64,000 nt of DNA from Bradyrhizobium sp. NAS80.1 (GCF_001908205.1 NZ_LGHL01000065.1:1-64000); one strand, 5' to 3'. Shown: positions 44,638-53,520, counted from the first letter of the stretch. The notes: generated by a model not told the origin, from the letters alone. Numbers and translations: made by a program.

Positions 44638-45885
44638 TCAGCCGAACAAGGACGACCCGAGCAGGGCGAGGACGGCGAACGCCATCAGCGCGGTGCCGAG
44701 CCAGCCCAGCGCGATCAGCCATGAGCGAGCCCTGAAGCGGCCCATGATGGCGGCGCTCGAGACGATCAGCATCATCATCGCCATGAGGGGAACGGCGACG
44801 ATGCCGTTGAGCACCGCGCTCCACACCAGCATGCGGATCGAGTCGATCCCGGTGAAGCCGAGACCGAAGCCGATGATGGTCGCTGCAGCGATGATAGTAT
44901 AGAAGCCGACCGCCTTCTCGGGCTTGGCTTCCAGCGTAGCGCGCCAGCCGAAAATCTCCGCAACGCCGTAAGCCGCCGAGCCTGCCAGCACCGGGATCGC
45001 CAGGAGGCCGGTGCCGATGATGCCGAGCGCGAACAGCGCGAAGGTGAAGTCGCCGGCGAGCGGCCGCAGCGCTTCGGCGGCTTCCGTTGCCGAATTGATG
45101 TTGGTAACGCCATTTGCGTTCAGCACCGCCGCCGTGGTCAGGATGATGAAGAAGGCGATGCAATTGGAGAGCAGCATGCCGACGATGGTGTCGGCCCTGA
45201 TGCGCGCGATTTCGGGATCGCCGCCGCTCTGAAGATCGCGCAGCGGCTTGTCGCGCTTGCCCTGGTTCATCTCCTCGACCTCCTGCGAGGCTTGCCAGAA
45301 GAACAGATAGGGGCTGATGGTGGTGCCGAGCACGGCGACGACCATCATGAAATAGTCGGCGCTGACATTCGCCGTCGGCCACACCGCGGCGAGCAGCGCC
45401 GTGCCCCAGGGGATTTCCACGGTGAAGGCGGTCGCGACATAGGCGAACAGCGTCAGCGTCAGGAATTTCAGCACCGGCGCGTAGCGGCGGTAGGGCAGGA
45501 AGACCTGGAGCAGGGTCGAGCCGGCGGCGAAGATCAGCGCATGCTCGTGGTTGAGCCCGCCGATCACCAGCGAGAGCGATTCCGCCATTGCGGCGATGTC
45601 GGCGGCGATGTTGAAGGTGTTGGCTACGACCAGCAGCGAGACCAGCGTCATCACGATCCAGCGCGGCCCGAGCTGCATGACGTTGGCGGCGAGGCCCTTG
45701 CCGGTGACCCGGCCGATCCGCGCGCTCACGAGTTGAATCGCGATCATGAACGGCAGGGTCAGAAACACCGTCCACAGCAGCCCGAAGTCGAATTGCGCGC
45801 CGGCCTGCGAATAGGTGGCGATGCCCGACGGATCGTCGTCCGCCGCGCCGGTGATGAGGCCGGGACCAAGCCGCTGCAGCAGCAT
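44638..45885 (-). CDS. Nramp-related divalent metal transporter, non-canonical
   Basis: 415 residues with about eleven membrane helices. The first helix carries the metal-site motif as AADDDPSGIATY, where classic Nramp proteins have DPGN. The sixth-helix region reads TTISPYLFFWQASQEVEE, where classic members have a Met-Pro-His motif. These changes put it among Nramp-like proteins with altered metal selectivity (perhaps Mg2+ or another ion). The ATG at 45885 leaves a short cytoplasmic N-terminus; a longer form has no clear start. Confidence 0.85.
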   Translation of the reverse strand: MLLQRLGPGLITGAADDDPSGIATYSQAGAQFDFGLLWTVFLTLPFMIAIQLVSARIGRVTGKGLAANVMQLGPRWIVMTLVSLLVVANTFNIAADIAAMAESLSLVIGGLNHEHALIFAAGSTLLQVFLPYRRYAPVLKFLTLTLFAYVATAFTVEIPWGTALLAAVWPTANVSADYFMMVVAVLGTTISPYLFFWQASQEVEEMNQGKRDKPLRDLQSGGDPEIARIRADTIVGMLLSNCIAFFIILTTAAVLNANGVTNINSATEAAEALRPLAGDFTFALFALGIIGTGLLAIPVLAGSAAYGVAEIFGWRATLEAKPEKAVGFYTIIAAATIIGFGLGFTGIDSIRMLVWSAVLNGIVAVPLMAMMMLIVSSAAIMGRFRARSWLIALGWLGTALMAFAVLALLGSSLFG

Positions 45886-46256
45886 CGGCCTGAACTTCGT
45901 CGGCGCGTCGGAGCGGTCGTGCTTGGCCGGGCGGTGTTGTGATCGGGTCGACAGGGCTGATCTTCCGGAATTGCGAATTTACGCTTCAATTGCGATCATC
46001 GCTGCAAAGTTCCATCGGCGGCGAGCGTCGCGCCGTCTGCTGAAGCGGCACGGTCCGTCATGCGTTTGGCACGTCGGGCAAAACACCAGTAGATTTCTAC
46101 CATCACAGAACTCGTCGAGCCCGCACTGTCACCGGCCACGCACCGGTCGCGGGCTTTTCTTTTGCGGTTGCCTGGCTCCACCTTGAACGAGTCTCGCGCC
46201 CTTGGGCGGGCGCGTGAAGCCCTTGCATACAGCACGTTGAGATTGTAGGGAGCGGC
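45886..46256. other. Intergenic region with repeat copy A
   Basis: This 371-base gap holds the first copy of the GTTTGAC-type repeat (46064-46162) and the leader of the damaged dioxygenase gene. No gene is supported; overlapping minus-strand frames are shadows. Confidence 0.4.
46064..46162 (+). repeat. GTTTGAC-CGTCGGGCAAAACACC repeat, copy A
   Basis: The head GTTTGGCACGTCGGGCAAAA is followed 40 bases later by a terminator-like stem AGCCCGC...GCGGGCTTTTCTTTT. The head differs from the consensus by TTTGGCA in place of TTTGACA. Confidence 0.7.
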
Positions 46257-46926
46257 ATGAGCCTTTGCGTGCCGCCCACCAAAGTCGATGCGCTGAACGC
46301 GGAAGAGGCTGCCGTCCTCGACCGCGATGGCTATCTCCTGCTGCGGGGCGTCGTCCCCGCGGCGTGGCGCGATGCGCTGCGAGCCGCCTTCGATGCCGGC
46401 GTGGGGACCTTGGATCAATGGGCCGCCCCGCGCGGCGCCGGCTGGCGCCACGCCCTCGTCGATCTGGATCCGACAGTGCAGCGAACCTGCCGCCTGCCGC
46501 CGCTGCTGGCGGCGGCCGCGCAGATGCTGGGCGGTCCGTTCTTTCTCTGCCAGGTCGAGGGCCGCGAGCCGCTGCAGGGCGGCGGCCACCAGCCCCTGCA
46601 TCGCGATGGCGCAGGCATGAAAGCCGTCGCCGCCCTGGTCTTCCTCGACGGCTTACGGGCCGGACAACGGCGCCACGCGTATCGTTCCGCGTCATCTCGA
46701 CGGCGGCGAGCCGGACGAGACCCTGTCCCTGACGACGGCGGGCGAGGCGGGGGACATCCTGGTGTTCGACGCCGATCTGCCGCACGGTGCGACCTGCAAT
46801 CACTCCGGCGCGCGGCGGCGCTCGCTGCTGCTGAGCTTCATGCAGGAAGGCAATCGCGCGAGCATGGAGGCCTGCCGCGCCATTCGCAACGTGCGCATGG
46901 ACACCGGCGAGGTGTTCATCCCCTGA
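46257..46926 (+). pseudogene. Frameshifted phytanoyl-CoA dioxygenase family gene
   Basis: The first frame ([20 protein letters not shown] to [20 protein letters not shown]) carries the HxD iron ligands. At about 46650-46654 the reading frame must shift by one for the homologous sequence to continue: [20 protein letters not shown], then the distal histidine in [14 protein letters not shown], and [13 protein letters not shown] with the stop at 46926. All iron ligands are present once the shift is corrected, so it is a recent inactivation or a sequencing error. The product would be an Fe(II)/2-oxoglutarate dioxygenase. Confidence 0.8.
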
Positions 46927-46999
46927 GAGACGTAGGACTTCATCGGCAGCAAGGAACGAGCAAGGCGGAGGGAAGTTTGTTCGCCAGGAGGAAACACCG

Positions 47000-47245
47000 A
47001 TGAAAGCGACAGCTCTTGTTTTGGCCGTCCTGCTCGCCATCCCCGCCGGCAACGCCTCGGCCCATAGCGCCAAGCGACACCATCATGGCTGGTGGAATTC
47101 GATGAACATGATGCATGGCCCCGGCCGCACCGCCGCGCGAACCGATCCGAACGGGACGGCCAGGGGCCCGACGAGCGTCAGCGGTACCGGCCCGTCGAAG
47201 TTCGGCGGCCAGATTCCGGGATCGAGCGGCGCTAGCCGGCAGTAG
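47000..47245 (+). CDS. Small secreted hypothetical protein
   Basis: 81 residues: signal peptide ([20 protein letters not shown], cleavage near ASA/HS), then a His/Trp-rich start ([17 protein letters not shown]) and a Gly/Ser/Pro-rich tail. GGAGG precedes the ATG. Function unknown. Confidence 0.65.
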   Translation: MKATALVLAVLLAIPAGNASAHSAKRHHHGWWNSMNMMHGPGRTAARTDPNGTARGPTSVSGTGPSKFGGQIPGSSGASRQ

Positions 47246-47302
47246 GCCTGGCGGAAGCTTGAACGATGCCGCTCGGCCTCGAGTTGGGGCCGGGCTGTCG
47301 TC

Positions 47303-47488
47303 CTACTTGATGCTGACGAACATGCCCCAGGCGGCGGCGAGCGCCGCGCCGGAAAAGACGATCATCGGGTTTTCGCAGAACGAGCTGCCATAGGTGCACA
47401 TGGTGACACCGAACGAGCCGATCTCGTGCTGGCTCGCGGAGTAGAACAGTCCCGACAGCACCAGCAATGCAGCGGCGACGTAGTACAT
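47303..47488 (-). CDS. Small two-helix membrane protein
   Basis: 61 residues with two membrane helices (YYVAAALLVLSGLFYSASQH and MIVFSGAALAAAWGMFVSIK) joined by a loop with two cysteines. GGAGAG precedes the ATG. Conserved-looking but unnamed. Confidence 0.65.
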   Translation of the reverse strand: MYYVAAALLVLSGLFYSASQHEIGSFGVTMCTYGSSFCENPMIVFSGAALAAAWGMFVSIK

Positions 47489-47597
47489 CGGTCATCTCTC
47501 CGAAATTGTCCCGATTGCGTCTGCGCAAGGGGCATGTCCCAGCATGGCGCGAAGAGATTTCATTTCGCCAAATTGGCTTCGCTGCATTTTAGATAAA

Positions 47598-47631
47598 GTT
47601 TGACCCGTCGGGCAAAACACCGATCTGATGG
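47598..47631 (+). repeat. GTTTGAC-CGTCGGGCAAAACACC repeat, copy B
   Basis: GTTTGACCCGTCGGGCAAAA then CACCGATCTGATGG. No terminator stem follows, so this is a head-only copy. Confidence 0.75.
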
Positions 47632-47944
47632 CAGCAGGCGTCCCTCGCGAAAGCCGGTTTCGGGTCGCTAGAAGCGGACGAAACACTGGACGGCTTCTTT
47701 CTCTTTCGGCTGGCTATGTGCGACTGGCGGCGGTTAGAAGCAGAACAAGGGCGCGAGGTATGGGGACCAAGCGCCCTTGCACGCCCAATCGTCGGTTGCC
47801 CTGAGTGTGAGTTCTTGGGGATCGCGGGGCAACCCACGAACGCCGGCTACCGGGACGAATCACTACCTCATGCTGTTGTCATGATTGCGGCGCTTTTCGA
47901 TTTTGGCACAAACTGCACATCACCGTGGTCCGATCGGGGAGTAC

Positions 47945-47977
47945 TGTTCGACCGACGGGCGAAACACCGCGTGATGG
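47945..47977 (+). repeat. GTTTGAC-CGTCGGGCAAAACACC repeat, copy C (diverged)
   Basis: TGTTCGACCGACGGGCGAAA then CACCGCGTGATGG. Several substitutions, and no terminator stem follows. Confidence 0.6.
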
Positions 47978-48022
47978 TTGTTGTTCCTCACAGCGGTCCT
48001 CGTTCTGATGTTTTGACAGAAC

Positions 48023-48361
48023 ATGCGCGATCCGCATGCGGTTGCGACTATCGTTGATGTGTTGCGGCGGGCCTACGGCGACAGCCATGCACGCCTGCTT
48101 CTCCGCGATGGCATAAGCGTCGAGGCACTGATCGATGCGCTGCTGTCCGCCCCGCTGAGCGAACGTGATGTGGCGCGGCTGATAACCGTCGCGCTGGAGT
48201 CGGGCGACTTCGAGATGACGCCGGATTTCACCACGCGTCCTTCGCATCTGAAGTTTATCTACGATCCGCCAAACTCACTGCGGGTGGTCGACATCGTCAT
48301 GCTGACGGAATCGCGCGCATTTTCGAGCGCCGATATCTGGCTGCGTCTGCGGGACGTCTAG
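48023..48361 (+). CDS. Hypothetical protein
   Basis: 112 residues, soluble and mixed alpha/beta (ATIVDVLRRAYGDSHARLLL, SERDVARLITVALESGDFEM, SLRVVDIVMLTESRAFSSAD). No family recognised. It reads as one intact frame among small accessory genes. Confidence 0.55.
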   Translation: MRDPHAVATIVDVLRRAYGDSHARLLLRDGISVEALIDALLSAPLSERDVARLITVALESGDFEMTPDFTTRPSHLKFIYDPPNSLRVVDIVMLTESRAFSSADIWLRLRDV

Positions 48362-48473
48362 CCCGCCGGGCCCTGCACGGAAGCGTTCACGTTCGGTCTC
48401 GAGGCCGCCACTGGCCGATGGAAGGTCATGGCGGCGGTCCTTCCCATGGCAGCTAGTGGACCCGATACGGACT

Positions 48474-48998
48474 TCAGCGGTCGGTCTCAGTCTCGGCAGT
48501 GTCCGTCCAGACTGCATTGAGCGCGAGTACGAAGACCGTTGCCCCACAGCCCAGAGTCCAGGTTGCGGCGACAGCTATCGGTCCAATCGTCGGTCGATGC
48601 GGAAACCCGGCGGCGTTGCTGACGAGCGCGACGACGACGAGCATCGAGACTGAGACGATTGGCATCCAGCGAGCGCACGGCACCGGGCCCGCCATGATGG
48701 CAGCGCGACGCATTGGATAGGTCGCGCCGAAGCAGAGGAATACCGTTGCAATGATTGCGCTTGAGATACGCCAAACCGCGGTCTCAGTCAGGCCGCAAAG
48801 TGCCAACAATGGAGGCAACATGCAGAATGCCGCCGAGAAGAGTCCAGACTCCAGGTACAATCGGGTCAGAACAAGGTGGAAGCCCGATATATCGTGTCCA
48901 GTCGTTTGACGCAGGACGATGACGATTGCGCAGAAGCCGGCAAATGTCATTGCCAGAGTCGCAAGCGTGTACAGATATGCCGATCCAAGTAGTTCCAT
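48474..48998 (-). CDS. Hypothetical integral membrane protein
   Basis: 174 residues with five hydrophobic segments (SAYLYTLATLAMTFAGFCAI; CMLPPLLALCGL; AIIATVFLCFGATYP; IVSVSMLVVVALVSNAAG; GCGATVFVLALNAVW). GGGGAG precedes the ATG at 48998. Function unknown. Confidence 0.65.
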   Translation of the reverse strand: MELLGSAYLYTLATLAMTFAGFCAIVIVLRQTTGHDISGFHLVLTRLYLESGLFSAAFCMLPPLLALCGLTETAVWRISSAIIATVFLCFGATYPMRRAAIMAGPVPCARWMPIVSVSMLVVVALVSNAAGFPHRPTIGPIAVAATWTLGCGATVFVLALNAVWTDTAETETDR

Positions 48999-49062
48999 CG
49001 TTTCCACTCCCCGTCTCAAATTAGGATCGCGAAGGCAAACCGCTTGATGGGGGAGATCTCAG

Positions 49063-49225
49063 ATGAAGACCAAGACGCCGCAACAGACGGTCACCTTCAA
49101 GGCTTCACCACGCCAAGTGTACGACATGCTGATGGTTTCGAGGAAGCATCAGTCGTTGTCGGGGCAGCCCGCAAAAATCGGCCGCAACGTCGGCGGAAAT
49201 TTACAGCCTGGGATTCGCACACCTC
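49063..49225 (+). pseudogene. Decayed SRPBCC (AHSA1-like) gene
   Basis: An ATG preceded by GGGGGAG opens MKTKTPQQTVTFKASPRQVY, the typical start of an AHSA1/SRPBCC ligand-binding protein (a ~150-residue fold). After IGRNVGG a one-base loss at about 49195 shifts the frame; KFTAWDSHT continues the family sequence in the next frame, after which homology stops. Only about a third of the domain remains. The next 160 bases show nothing I can identify. Confidence 0.65.
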
Positions 49226-49387
49226 GGCGCTGCTCCAGCATGCCCGCCTCACTCGAAGTTCACGCGGCATCAAGCACTGCTTCGTGTCGAGTATAGTTTC
49301 TAGAAGCTGCTTGCGAAACGTCTGCTTGGGCCCTTGGCGGACGCCGCGTCGATTCCGCTCGATCACTGCTTCTGATCCGAGCTGTGG

Positions 49388-49705
49388 GTGGGGGCAGTCG
49401 TGCTCGGCACGATGGGATTTGGCGTGGGAGCGCTTCTTGCCGCGCGGGTGAGAGCCATGCCGGGTTTGGCAGATTGCCAGAGCCTCTTGCGTCTGTTGAT
49501 CGCAAGGGGAGATCCGAAAGCGATCCCGCTCGCGGAAGGCGCCATCGATCAATATCTGAACATCACGCCGGTCAGCGCCCGCGGGCGCGGCCTGCGCGTG
49601 CTCCAGCGCGATGCGCTCGACCAGCACATTGCCGCGGTCGGCGTGCAGCGCTCGTTCGCCGAGACGGTGGACGCCTACATCGCGCGGAAGCTTGCGGAAG
49701 AGTGA
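49388..49705 (+). CDS. Small protein with N-terminal membrane helix
   Basis: 105 residues from a GTG. A glycine-rich membrane helix (VVLGTMGFGVGALLAARVRA) is followed by a soluble part with ALDQHIAAVGVQRSFAETVD. No ribosome binding site is obvious. It may be a truncated gene at the edge of decayed DNA. No family recognised. Confidence 0.42.
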   Translation: MGAVVLGTMGFGVGALLAARVRAMPGLADCQSLLRLLIARGDPKAIPLAEGAIDQYLNITPVSARGRGLRVLQRDALDQHIAAVGVQRSFAETVDAYIARKLAEE

Positions 49706-49803
49706 CGTGCGCGTCCTCGCCCCGGCTGTAATCCAGTTCACAAGGCCGATCCTGCTGGTGCCGCTAGGTTCGCGCGCCCCTCAGGCGCACGCTGGAGCTG
49801 CCG

Positions 49804-49962
49804 ATGATGACTGCACTTGCAAAGGCAATGTCCCGCGCAACGGGAGCCAACGTTGAGGTCGAAACGCTTAAAGTGCTGGTGACCTTCTCGGGGGCGGGCC
49901 TGCTGCTCTGCCTCGTGGCCGCGATGATCTACGCAACATATCTCGGCGTTGCGCTGGACTGA
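49804..49962 (+). CDS. Small single-helix membrane protein
   Basis: 52 residues: MMTALAKAMSRATGANVEVE, then a membrane helix (LVTFSGAGLLLCLVAAMIYA) and a short tail LGVALD. GGAG lies nine bases upstream of the ATG. No family recognised. Confidence 0.55.
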   Translation: MMTALAKAMSRATGANVEVETLKVLVTFSGAGLLLCLVAAMIYATYLGVALD

Positions 49963-50060
49963 CTTCCGCTCGGCGAGCTGCTGCGCATCTGCTGGCGCTC
50001 CGCTGTTTACTCCTTCTCGCCCGCTGAACCGGACGATGGCGACGAGGCCATGCGACGCGA

Positions 50061-50543
50061 TCAGTCCGGGAGTTTCAGGTGCAGGAATTGATTGAAGGCG
50101 CTCGGCTCGTAATCGGCGAAGGCCTCCCCGTTCACGAATCCATACTTGCGGTAGAGCGCCAGCGCCGGTTCGAACGCCGGGCCGCTTCCGGTCTCGAGGC
50201 TCAGCCGGGTCAGCCGGCGCGCTTTGGCCTCGCGGGCGATGTGGTCCAGCAGCAGCACCGCGACGCCCCGGCGCAGATGATCGGGATGAGTCCGCATCGA
50301 CTTCACCTCGGCGCTGCCGTCGCCCAGCTCCTTCAGCGCGCCGATGCCGATCACCTCAAGGCCGTCGCGCACCGACCAGACCGTGACGCCTGGGGCTTTC
50401 AGCCCGGAGAGGTCGAGCGCGAATACGCTGCCGGGCGGCGAGTTCGCGCGCATGCCGGCGAGGTGCACTGCGAGGAGGCGGCGGGTCGGCTCGCCGGTGA
50501 GGTCGTCGACGTGGATTTCGAACATGGGCTGGCTAGGGCTCAT
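50061..50543 (-). CDS. GNAT family N-acetyltransferase
   Basis: 160 residues. Acetyl-CoA binding motif SMRTHPDHLRRGVAVLLLDH near residue 90, then RLSLETGSGPAFEPALALYR and the usual C-terminal YGFVNGEAFADY. The acetyl acceptor is unknown. The ATG at 50543 is used; a second ATG at 50525 is possible. Confidence 0.88.
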   Translation of the reverse strand: MSPSQPMFEIHVDDLTGEPTRRLLAVHLAGMRANSPPGSVFALDLSGLKAPGVTVWSVRDGLEVIGIGALKELGDGSAEVKSMRTHPDHLRRGVAVLLLDHIAREAKARRLTRLSLETGSGPAFEPALALYRKYGFVNGEAFADYEPSAFNQFLHLKLPD

Positions 50544-50586
50544 TGAAGCCGCTCGGGAATAATCTTGTGGCCATTTGACGAGCCCA

Positions 50587-50847
50587 CTAAGGAGAAAATT
50601 TAAGCCCACATCTTATGCTGCGGTGTTTGTGATCTATCCGCTCGGATACGCGGTCCACGAATGCATGCACCTTGGTGTAGGCTCGCAACGCTCGTCGGTC
50701 GTCATACAGTTTGCATACATGCATCACTTGACTGCGATATTCACCGTTGAAGCCACTTAGATCGGCCAGTGCCCCACTGTAAAAGGACAAAGCGTCGTCT
50801 TTAGCCTTGCCTGCTTTGGCTTTGTATGTGGGCCGTCGTAATCGCAT
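50587..50847 (-). CDS. HEPN-like protein fragment
   Basis: 86 residues. The stretch FNGEYRSQVMHVCKLYDDRR contains R-x4-H (RSQVMH) on a predicted helix, the signature of HEPN-type domains, then ALRAYTKVHAFVDRVSERID. Family members I recall are longer, with this part at the C-terminus, so it looks like a 3' remnant or a small stand-alone HEPN protein. Composition is more AT-rich than neighbours, suggesting transfer. No toxin/antitoxin partner is visible beside it. Confidence 0.45.
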   Translation of the reverse strand: MRLRRPTYKAKAGKAKDDALSFYSGALADLSGFNGEYRSQVMHVCKLYDDRRALRAYTKVHAFVDRVSERIDHKHRSIRCGLKFSP

Positions 50848-51004
50848 TGAAATTCATCATGCGAACTTTTTCCCAATGCAACTCACCGTCGCACCACGGG
50901 TATGCGAAGTACTCCGTAGATGACCAGACCTGACACGTTTTTTTGCTATCTTGACTCATTGTTCATGTTTTGTTCTTATTCGTCATCTTCGAATGGAGAT
51001 GGCT

Positions 51005-51286
51005 ATGGACAACCGCATCAGTGAAATCCGCAGAATAATCAGAGCCTTACGCGTGAGTATGCTGGAGGCGGAGGCCATCATGCGCGAGCAGATCAACCGG
51101 GATGAGGACTGCGTCTTCGTGGCGGAGGAGGTCATGAAGATGCGCTCCGTCATGAGCCATCTTGCCCAGGAACGGACGACGCTTGGAGACACGGATCCCA
51201 TCCTCGTCAAAAGCTTCTTCGTTCAGCGCCGGCTTTCGGCACAGAAGCCGGAAGCCCGGCCGCTCAAGCTCGTCGGGAGGCTCTGA
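51005..51286 (+). CDS. Small hypothetical protein
   Basis: 93 residues, mostly helical and charged (ISEIRRIIRALRVSMLEAEA, CVFVAEEVMKMRSVMSHLAQ). GGAG stands eight bases before the ATG at 51005. It precedes another small gene by two bases, so they form a pair. Confidence 0.62.
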   Translation: MDNRISEIRRIIRALRVSMLEAEAIMREQINRDEDCVFVAEEVMKMRSVMSHLAQERTTLGDTDPILVKSFFVQRRLSAQKPEARPLKLVGRL

Positions 51287-51288
51287 TC

Positions 51289-51492
51289 GTGAAGGAGAGG
51301 CCGAAATGGTTTTCCGACAGCAACGATCACCCCGAGTTCATCAAGGCGTTGGACAAGGCGAGACGGCTCTCTTGTCATGAGGGCTGGTGTCGAGCGCACA
51401 TCGAGGCCATCCAGGTTGCGATCGATCAATACGCCGAAGCTGCCTATGGCAATCGGGAGTTCTTCCTGAACAAGCCGCACAGCGTCGGTTAG
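51289..51492 (+). CDS. Small hypothetical protein
   Basis: 67 residues from a GTG with GGGAGG upstream. Contains CHEGWCRAHIEAIQVAIDQY and ends AYGNREFFLNKPHSVG. Cotranscribed with the preceding gene. No family recognised. Confidence 0.62.
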   Translation: MKERPKWFSDSNDHPEFIKALDKARRLSCHEGWCRAHIEAIQVAIDQYAEAAYGNREFFLNKPHSVG

Positions 51493-51645
51493 CGAACCGA
51501 TGGCGCCGTAGGAACTTTCAGCTTCAACCTCGAATTTGCTACGTGGCCGGTCTACCGTCGATTGACCGGCCTGAAATGACGGCTCCGGCGCGCCGAGCCC
51601 CCCGTCTCGCGCCGGGGCCGTTTCCGCTATTCAATGTTTGATTGA

Positions 51646-51740
51646 GTTTGACTCGTCGGGCAACACACCGGCATGATGGCATCGTCGAAAGAGTTCGGTT
51701 CAGCCCGCGTGGAGCAATCCGCCGCGGGCTTTTGATTTTC
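51646..51740 (+). repeat. GTTTGAC-CGTCGGGCAAAACACC repeat, copy D
   Basis: Head GTTTGACTCGTCGGGCAACA, then ACCGGCATGATGGCATCGTC and GTTCGGTTCAGCCCGC, ending in the stem AGCCCGCGTGGA...TCCGCCGCGGGCTTTTGATTTT, a terminator-like element reading on the plus strand. Confidence 0.8.
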
Positions 51741-51761
51741 GCCTTTGCGTCCAACCTGCAA

Positions 51762-53288
51762 CTACGCCGCGTCAGCCTGCCCGAACCATTTGGTCAGCGC
51801 CTCCATAAGTCCGCGCTGGCTCGCGTCTCCGACCCAAGCCACGTGCCCATCTGGCCGCACAAGCACGGCTTCGGGCGCCGCGACGTGCCCGATGGCCGGA
51901 AGCTCCCACGGGCCGTCGTAATCGGCGTCGATGCATCTGACACGATCCGCCCAGGGCGCGATGTTGACGCGGCCGGGCTTGCCGAAATTGAGCAGCAAAC
52001 CTCGCGCACCGTGCAGCAATGTGAATAGCCTTTCGGGGCGGCCCTCGACCGTCAGGTCGAGATCGGGCATGCGGCGTCCAAGCAGCTGATGTCCTTCGCC
52101 AAGATCGTATTGAATGTCGAGCCCGGACATCATTGCGCCAAAGCCCTTGCGTGGCTCGTCCATGCCGAGCAGTTCGGAGACGACGTCACGCGCGGCCTTG
52201 AGGCCGTCGTCGGCACGGCGGAGCAGGGCGATCTGCGCCATGGTGTTGCGCAGCACGCGCGCTGCGACGGGATGGCGCTCGGCGTGGTAGGTGTCGAGCA
52301 GGCTGTCGGGCGAAATGCCCTTGACCACCAGCGCCAGCTTCCAGCCGAGATTGACGGCGTCCTGCACGCCGGTGTTGAGGCCTTGCCCGCCCACGGAGTG
52401 ATGGACATGCGCAGCGTCGCCGGCGAGCAGCACGCGCCCGGCGCGATAGGACGCAGCCTGCAGGCTGACGTCGGTGAAACGGGAGATGAAGGACGGGGTG
52501 TGGAGTCCATAGTCTGTGCCGTACACGGCGATGAGCGCGTCGCTGAGATCGCGCAGCGTAGTTTCGCCGGTACGGTCGAGTGTCCGCTCCGTCACGAGGA
52601 CCCGCACGCGTCCGTTCTCCGATTTGCTGAGGCCATGAAAGCCGAGTGCGTCGTGACGCAGACCCCATGCGGGCTCCCCGGTCATCTCGACCTCGGCCAT
52701 GAGGTTGCTGAGCGTGGGATCGGAGCCGGCAAAGTCGATGCCGGCGGTCTTACGCACCAGGCTGCGACCGCCGTCGCAGCCGACGAGGTAATTTGCCCGC
52801 AACGTCTTGCCGCCGGACACCGCGACGTCGATGCCGGTGTCGTCCTGAACGAAGCCCGTCACCTCGGACTTGCGATAGACCGGCACCGCGAGCTCCTCGA
52901 CCCAGGCGGCCAGGATGCGCTCGATGTGGCCTTGCCACAGCGCGAGCCCGTAATTATGCCGGGTGGGCAGATCGCTGATGTCGAGCCTGGTCCAGGCAAA
53001 GCCGGCGAGCTGGGCAATCTGCCCTTCTCGCAGGAAACGATCCGCGACGCCGCGCTGATCGAGGATCTCGATGGTACGCGCATGTAATCCGCCGGCGCGC
53101 GTGCCGACGAGCTCCTGGTTGGCGCGTCGCTCGACAATCGCGACGTCGACATGCGCAAGAGCCAGCTCCGCGGCCAGCATCAGGCCGCTGGGCCCGCCGC
53201 CGGCAATGACGACCTCATGGTCGGTGGCTGCCGCGCGTTCTGCGCTCGCCCGGTCGCGCGACCGGGACGTGGGAACCAATACTGGCAT
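51762..53288 (-). CDS. FAD-dependent aromatic/antibiotic monooxygenase
   Basis: 508 residues of the p-hydroxybenzoate hydroxylase-type group. FAD-binding VVIAGGGPSGLMLAAELALA near residue 26, the DG motif NYLVGCDGGRSLVRKTAG near 167, and the GD motif RVLLAGDAAHVHHSVGGQGL near 282. The C-terminal thioredoxin-like extension (residues about 385-508) is typical of rifampicin monooxygenase and polyketide hydroxylases. Substrate unknown. GAGAGG precedes the ATG at 53288. Confidence 0.9.
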   Translation of the reverse strand: MPVLVPTSRSRDRASAERAAATDHEVVIAGGGPSGLMLAAELALAHVDVAIVERRANQELVGTRAGGLHARTIEILDQRGVADRFLREGQIAQLAGFAWTRLDISDLPTRHNYGLALWQGHIERILAAWVEELAVPVYRKSEVTGFVQDDTGIDVAVSGGKTLRANYLVGCDGGRSLVRKTAGIDFAGSDPTLSNLMAEVEMTGEPAWGLRHDALGFHGLSKSENGRVRVLVTERTLDRTGETTLRDLSDALIAVYGTDYGLHTPSFISRFTDVSLQAASYRAGRVLLAGDAAHVHHSVGGQGLNTGVQDAVNLGWKLALVVKGISPDSLLDTYHAERHPVAARVLRNTMAQIALLRRADDGLKAARDVVSELLGMDEPRKGFGAMMSGLDIQYDLGEGHQLLGRRMPDLDLTVEGRPERLFTLLHGARGLLLNFGKPGRVNIAPWADRVRCIDADYDGPWELPAIGHVAAPEAVLVRPDGHVAWVGDASQRGLMEALTKWFGQADAA

Positions 53289-53426
53289 GTGATGACCTCT
53301 CGACTTATTGCTTTGGTTGGTTTCCTGGGCCGAGGGTTCTACGCGATGGTCGGGGACTTGAAGCAAGCCCGGTGCACGCCACATATCAAGCTGGGAAGAA
53401 GGACTTCTTCTCTAGCGTTCGACGAA

Positions 53427-53520
53427 GTTTGACACGTCGGGCAAAACACTGGCAGAATGGCATCATCGAAACGAGTTTGGTTCAGCCCGCGCGGAACGGT
53501 CCGCGGCGGGCTTTTTCATT
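53427..53520 (+). repeat. GTTTGAC-CGTCGGGCAAAACACC repeat, copy E
   Basis: Head GTTTGACACGTCGGGCAAAA, then CACTGGCAGAATGGCATCAT, CGAAACGAGTTTGGTTCAGC and the terminator-like stem CCGCGCGGA..TCCGCGGCGGGCTTTTT. It is nearly identical to copy F. Confidence 0.85.

Larger units (their letters stand above)
47489..48022. other. Intergenic region with repeat copies B and C
   Basis: This 534-base gap holds two copies of the CGTCGGGCAAAACACC repeat head (47598-47631 and 47945-47977). A 113-codon open frame spans it but runs straight through copy C and has no ribosome binding site, so I do not call it. Confidence 0.45.

Noticed and set aside
46129-47073. A 314-codon minus-strand frame over the dioxygenase gene
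   Set aside because: Antisense to a family-matched gene, crosses the frameshift site and the repeat stem, and has no start signal.
47716-48057. A 113-codon frame in the gap before the small gene at 48023
   Set aside because: It runs through repeat copy C and lacks a ribosome binding site; likely chance.
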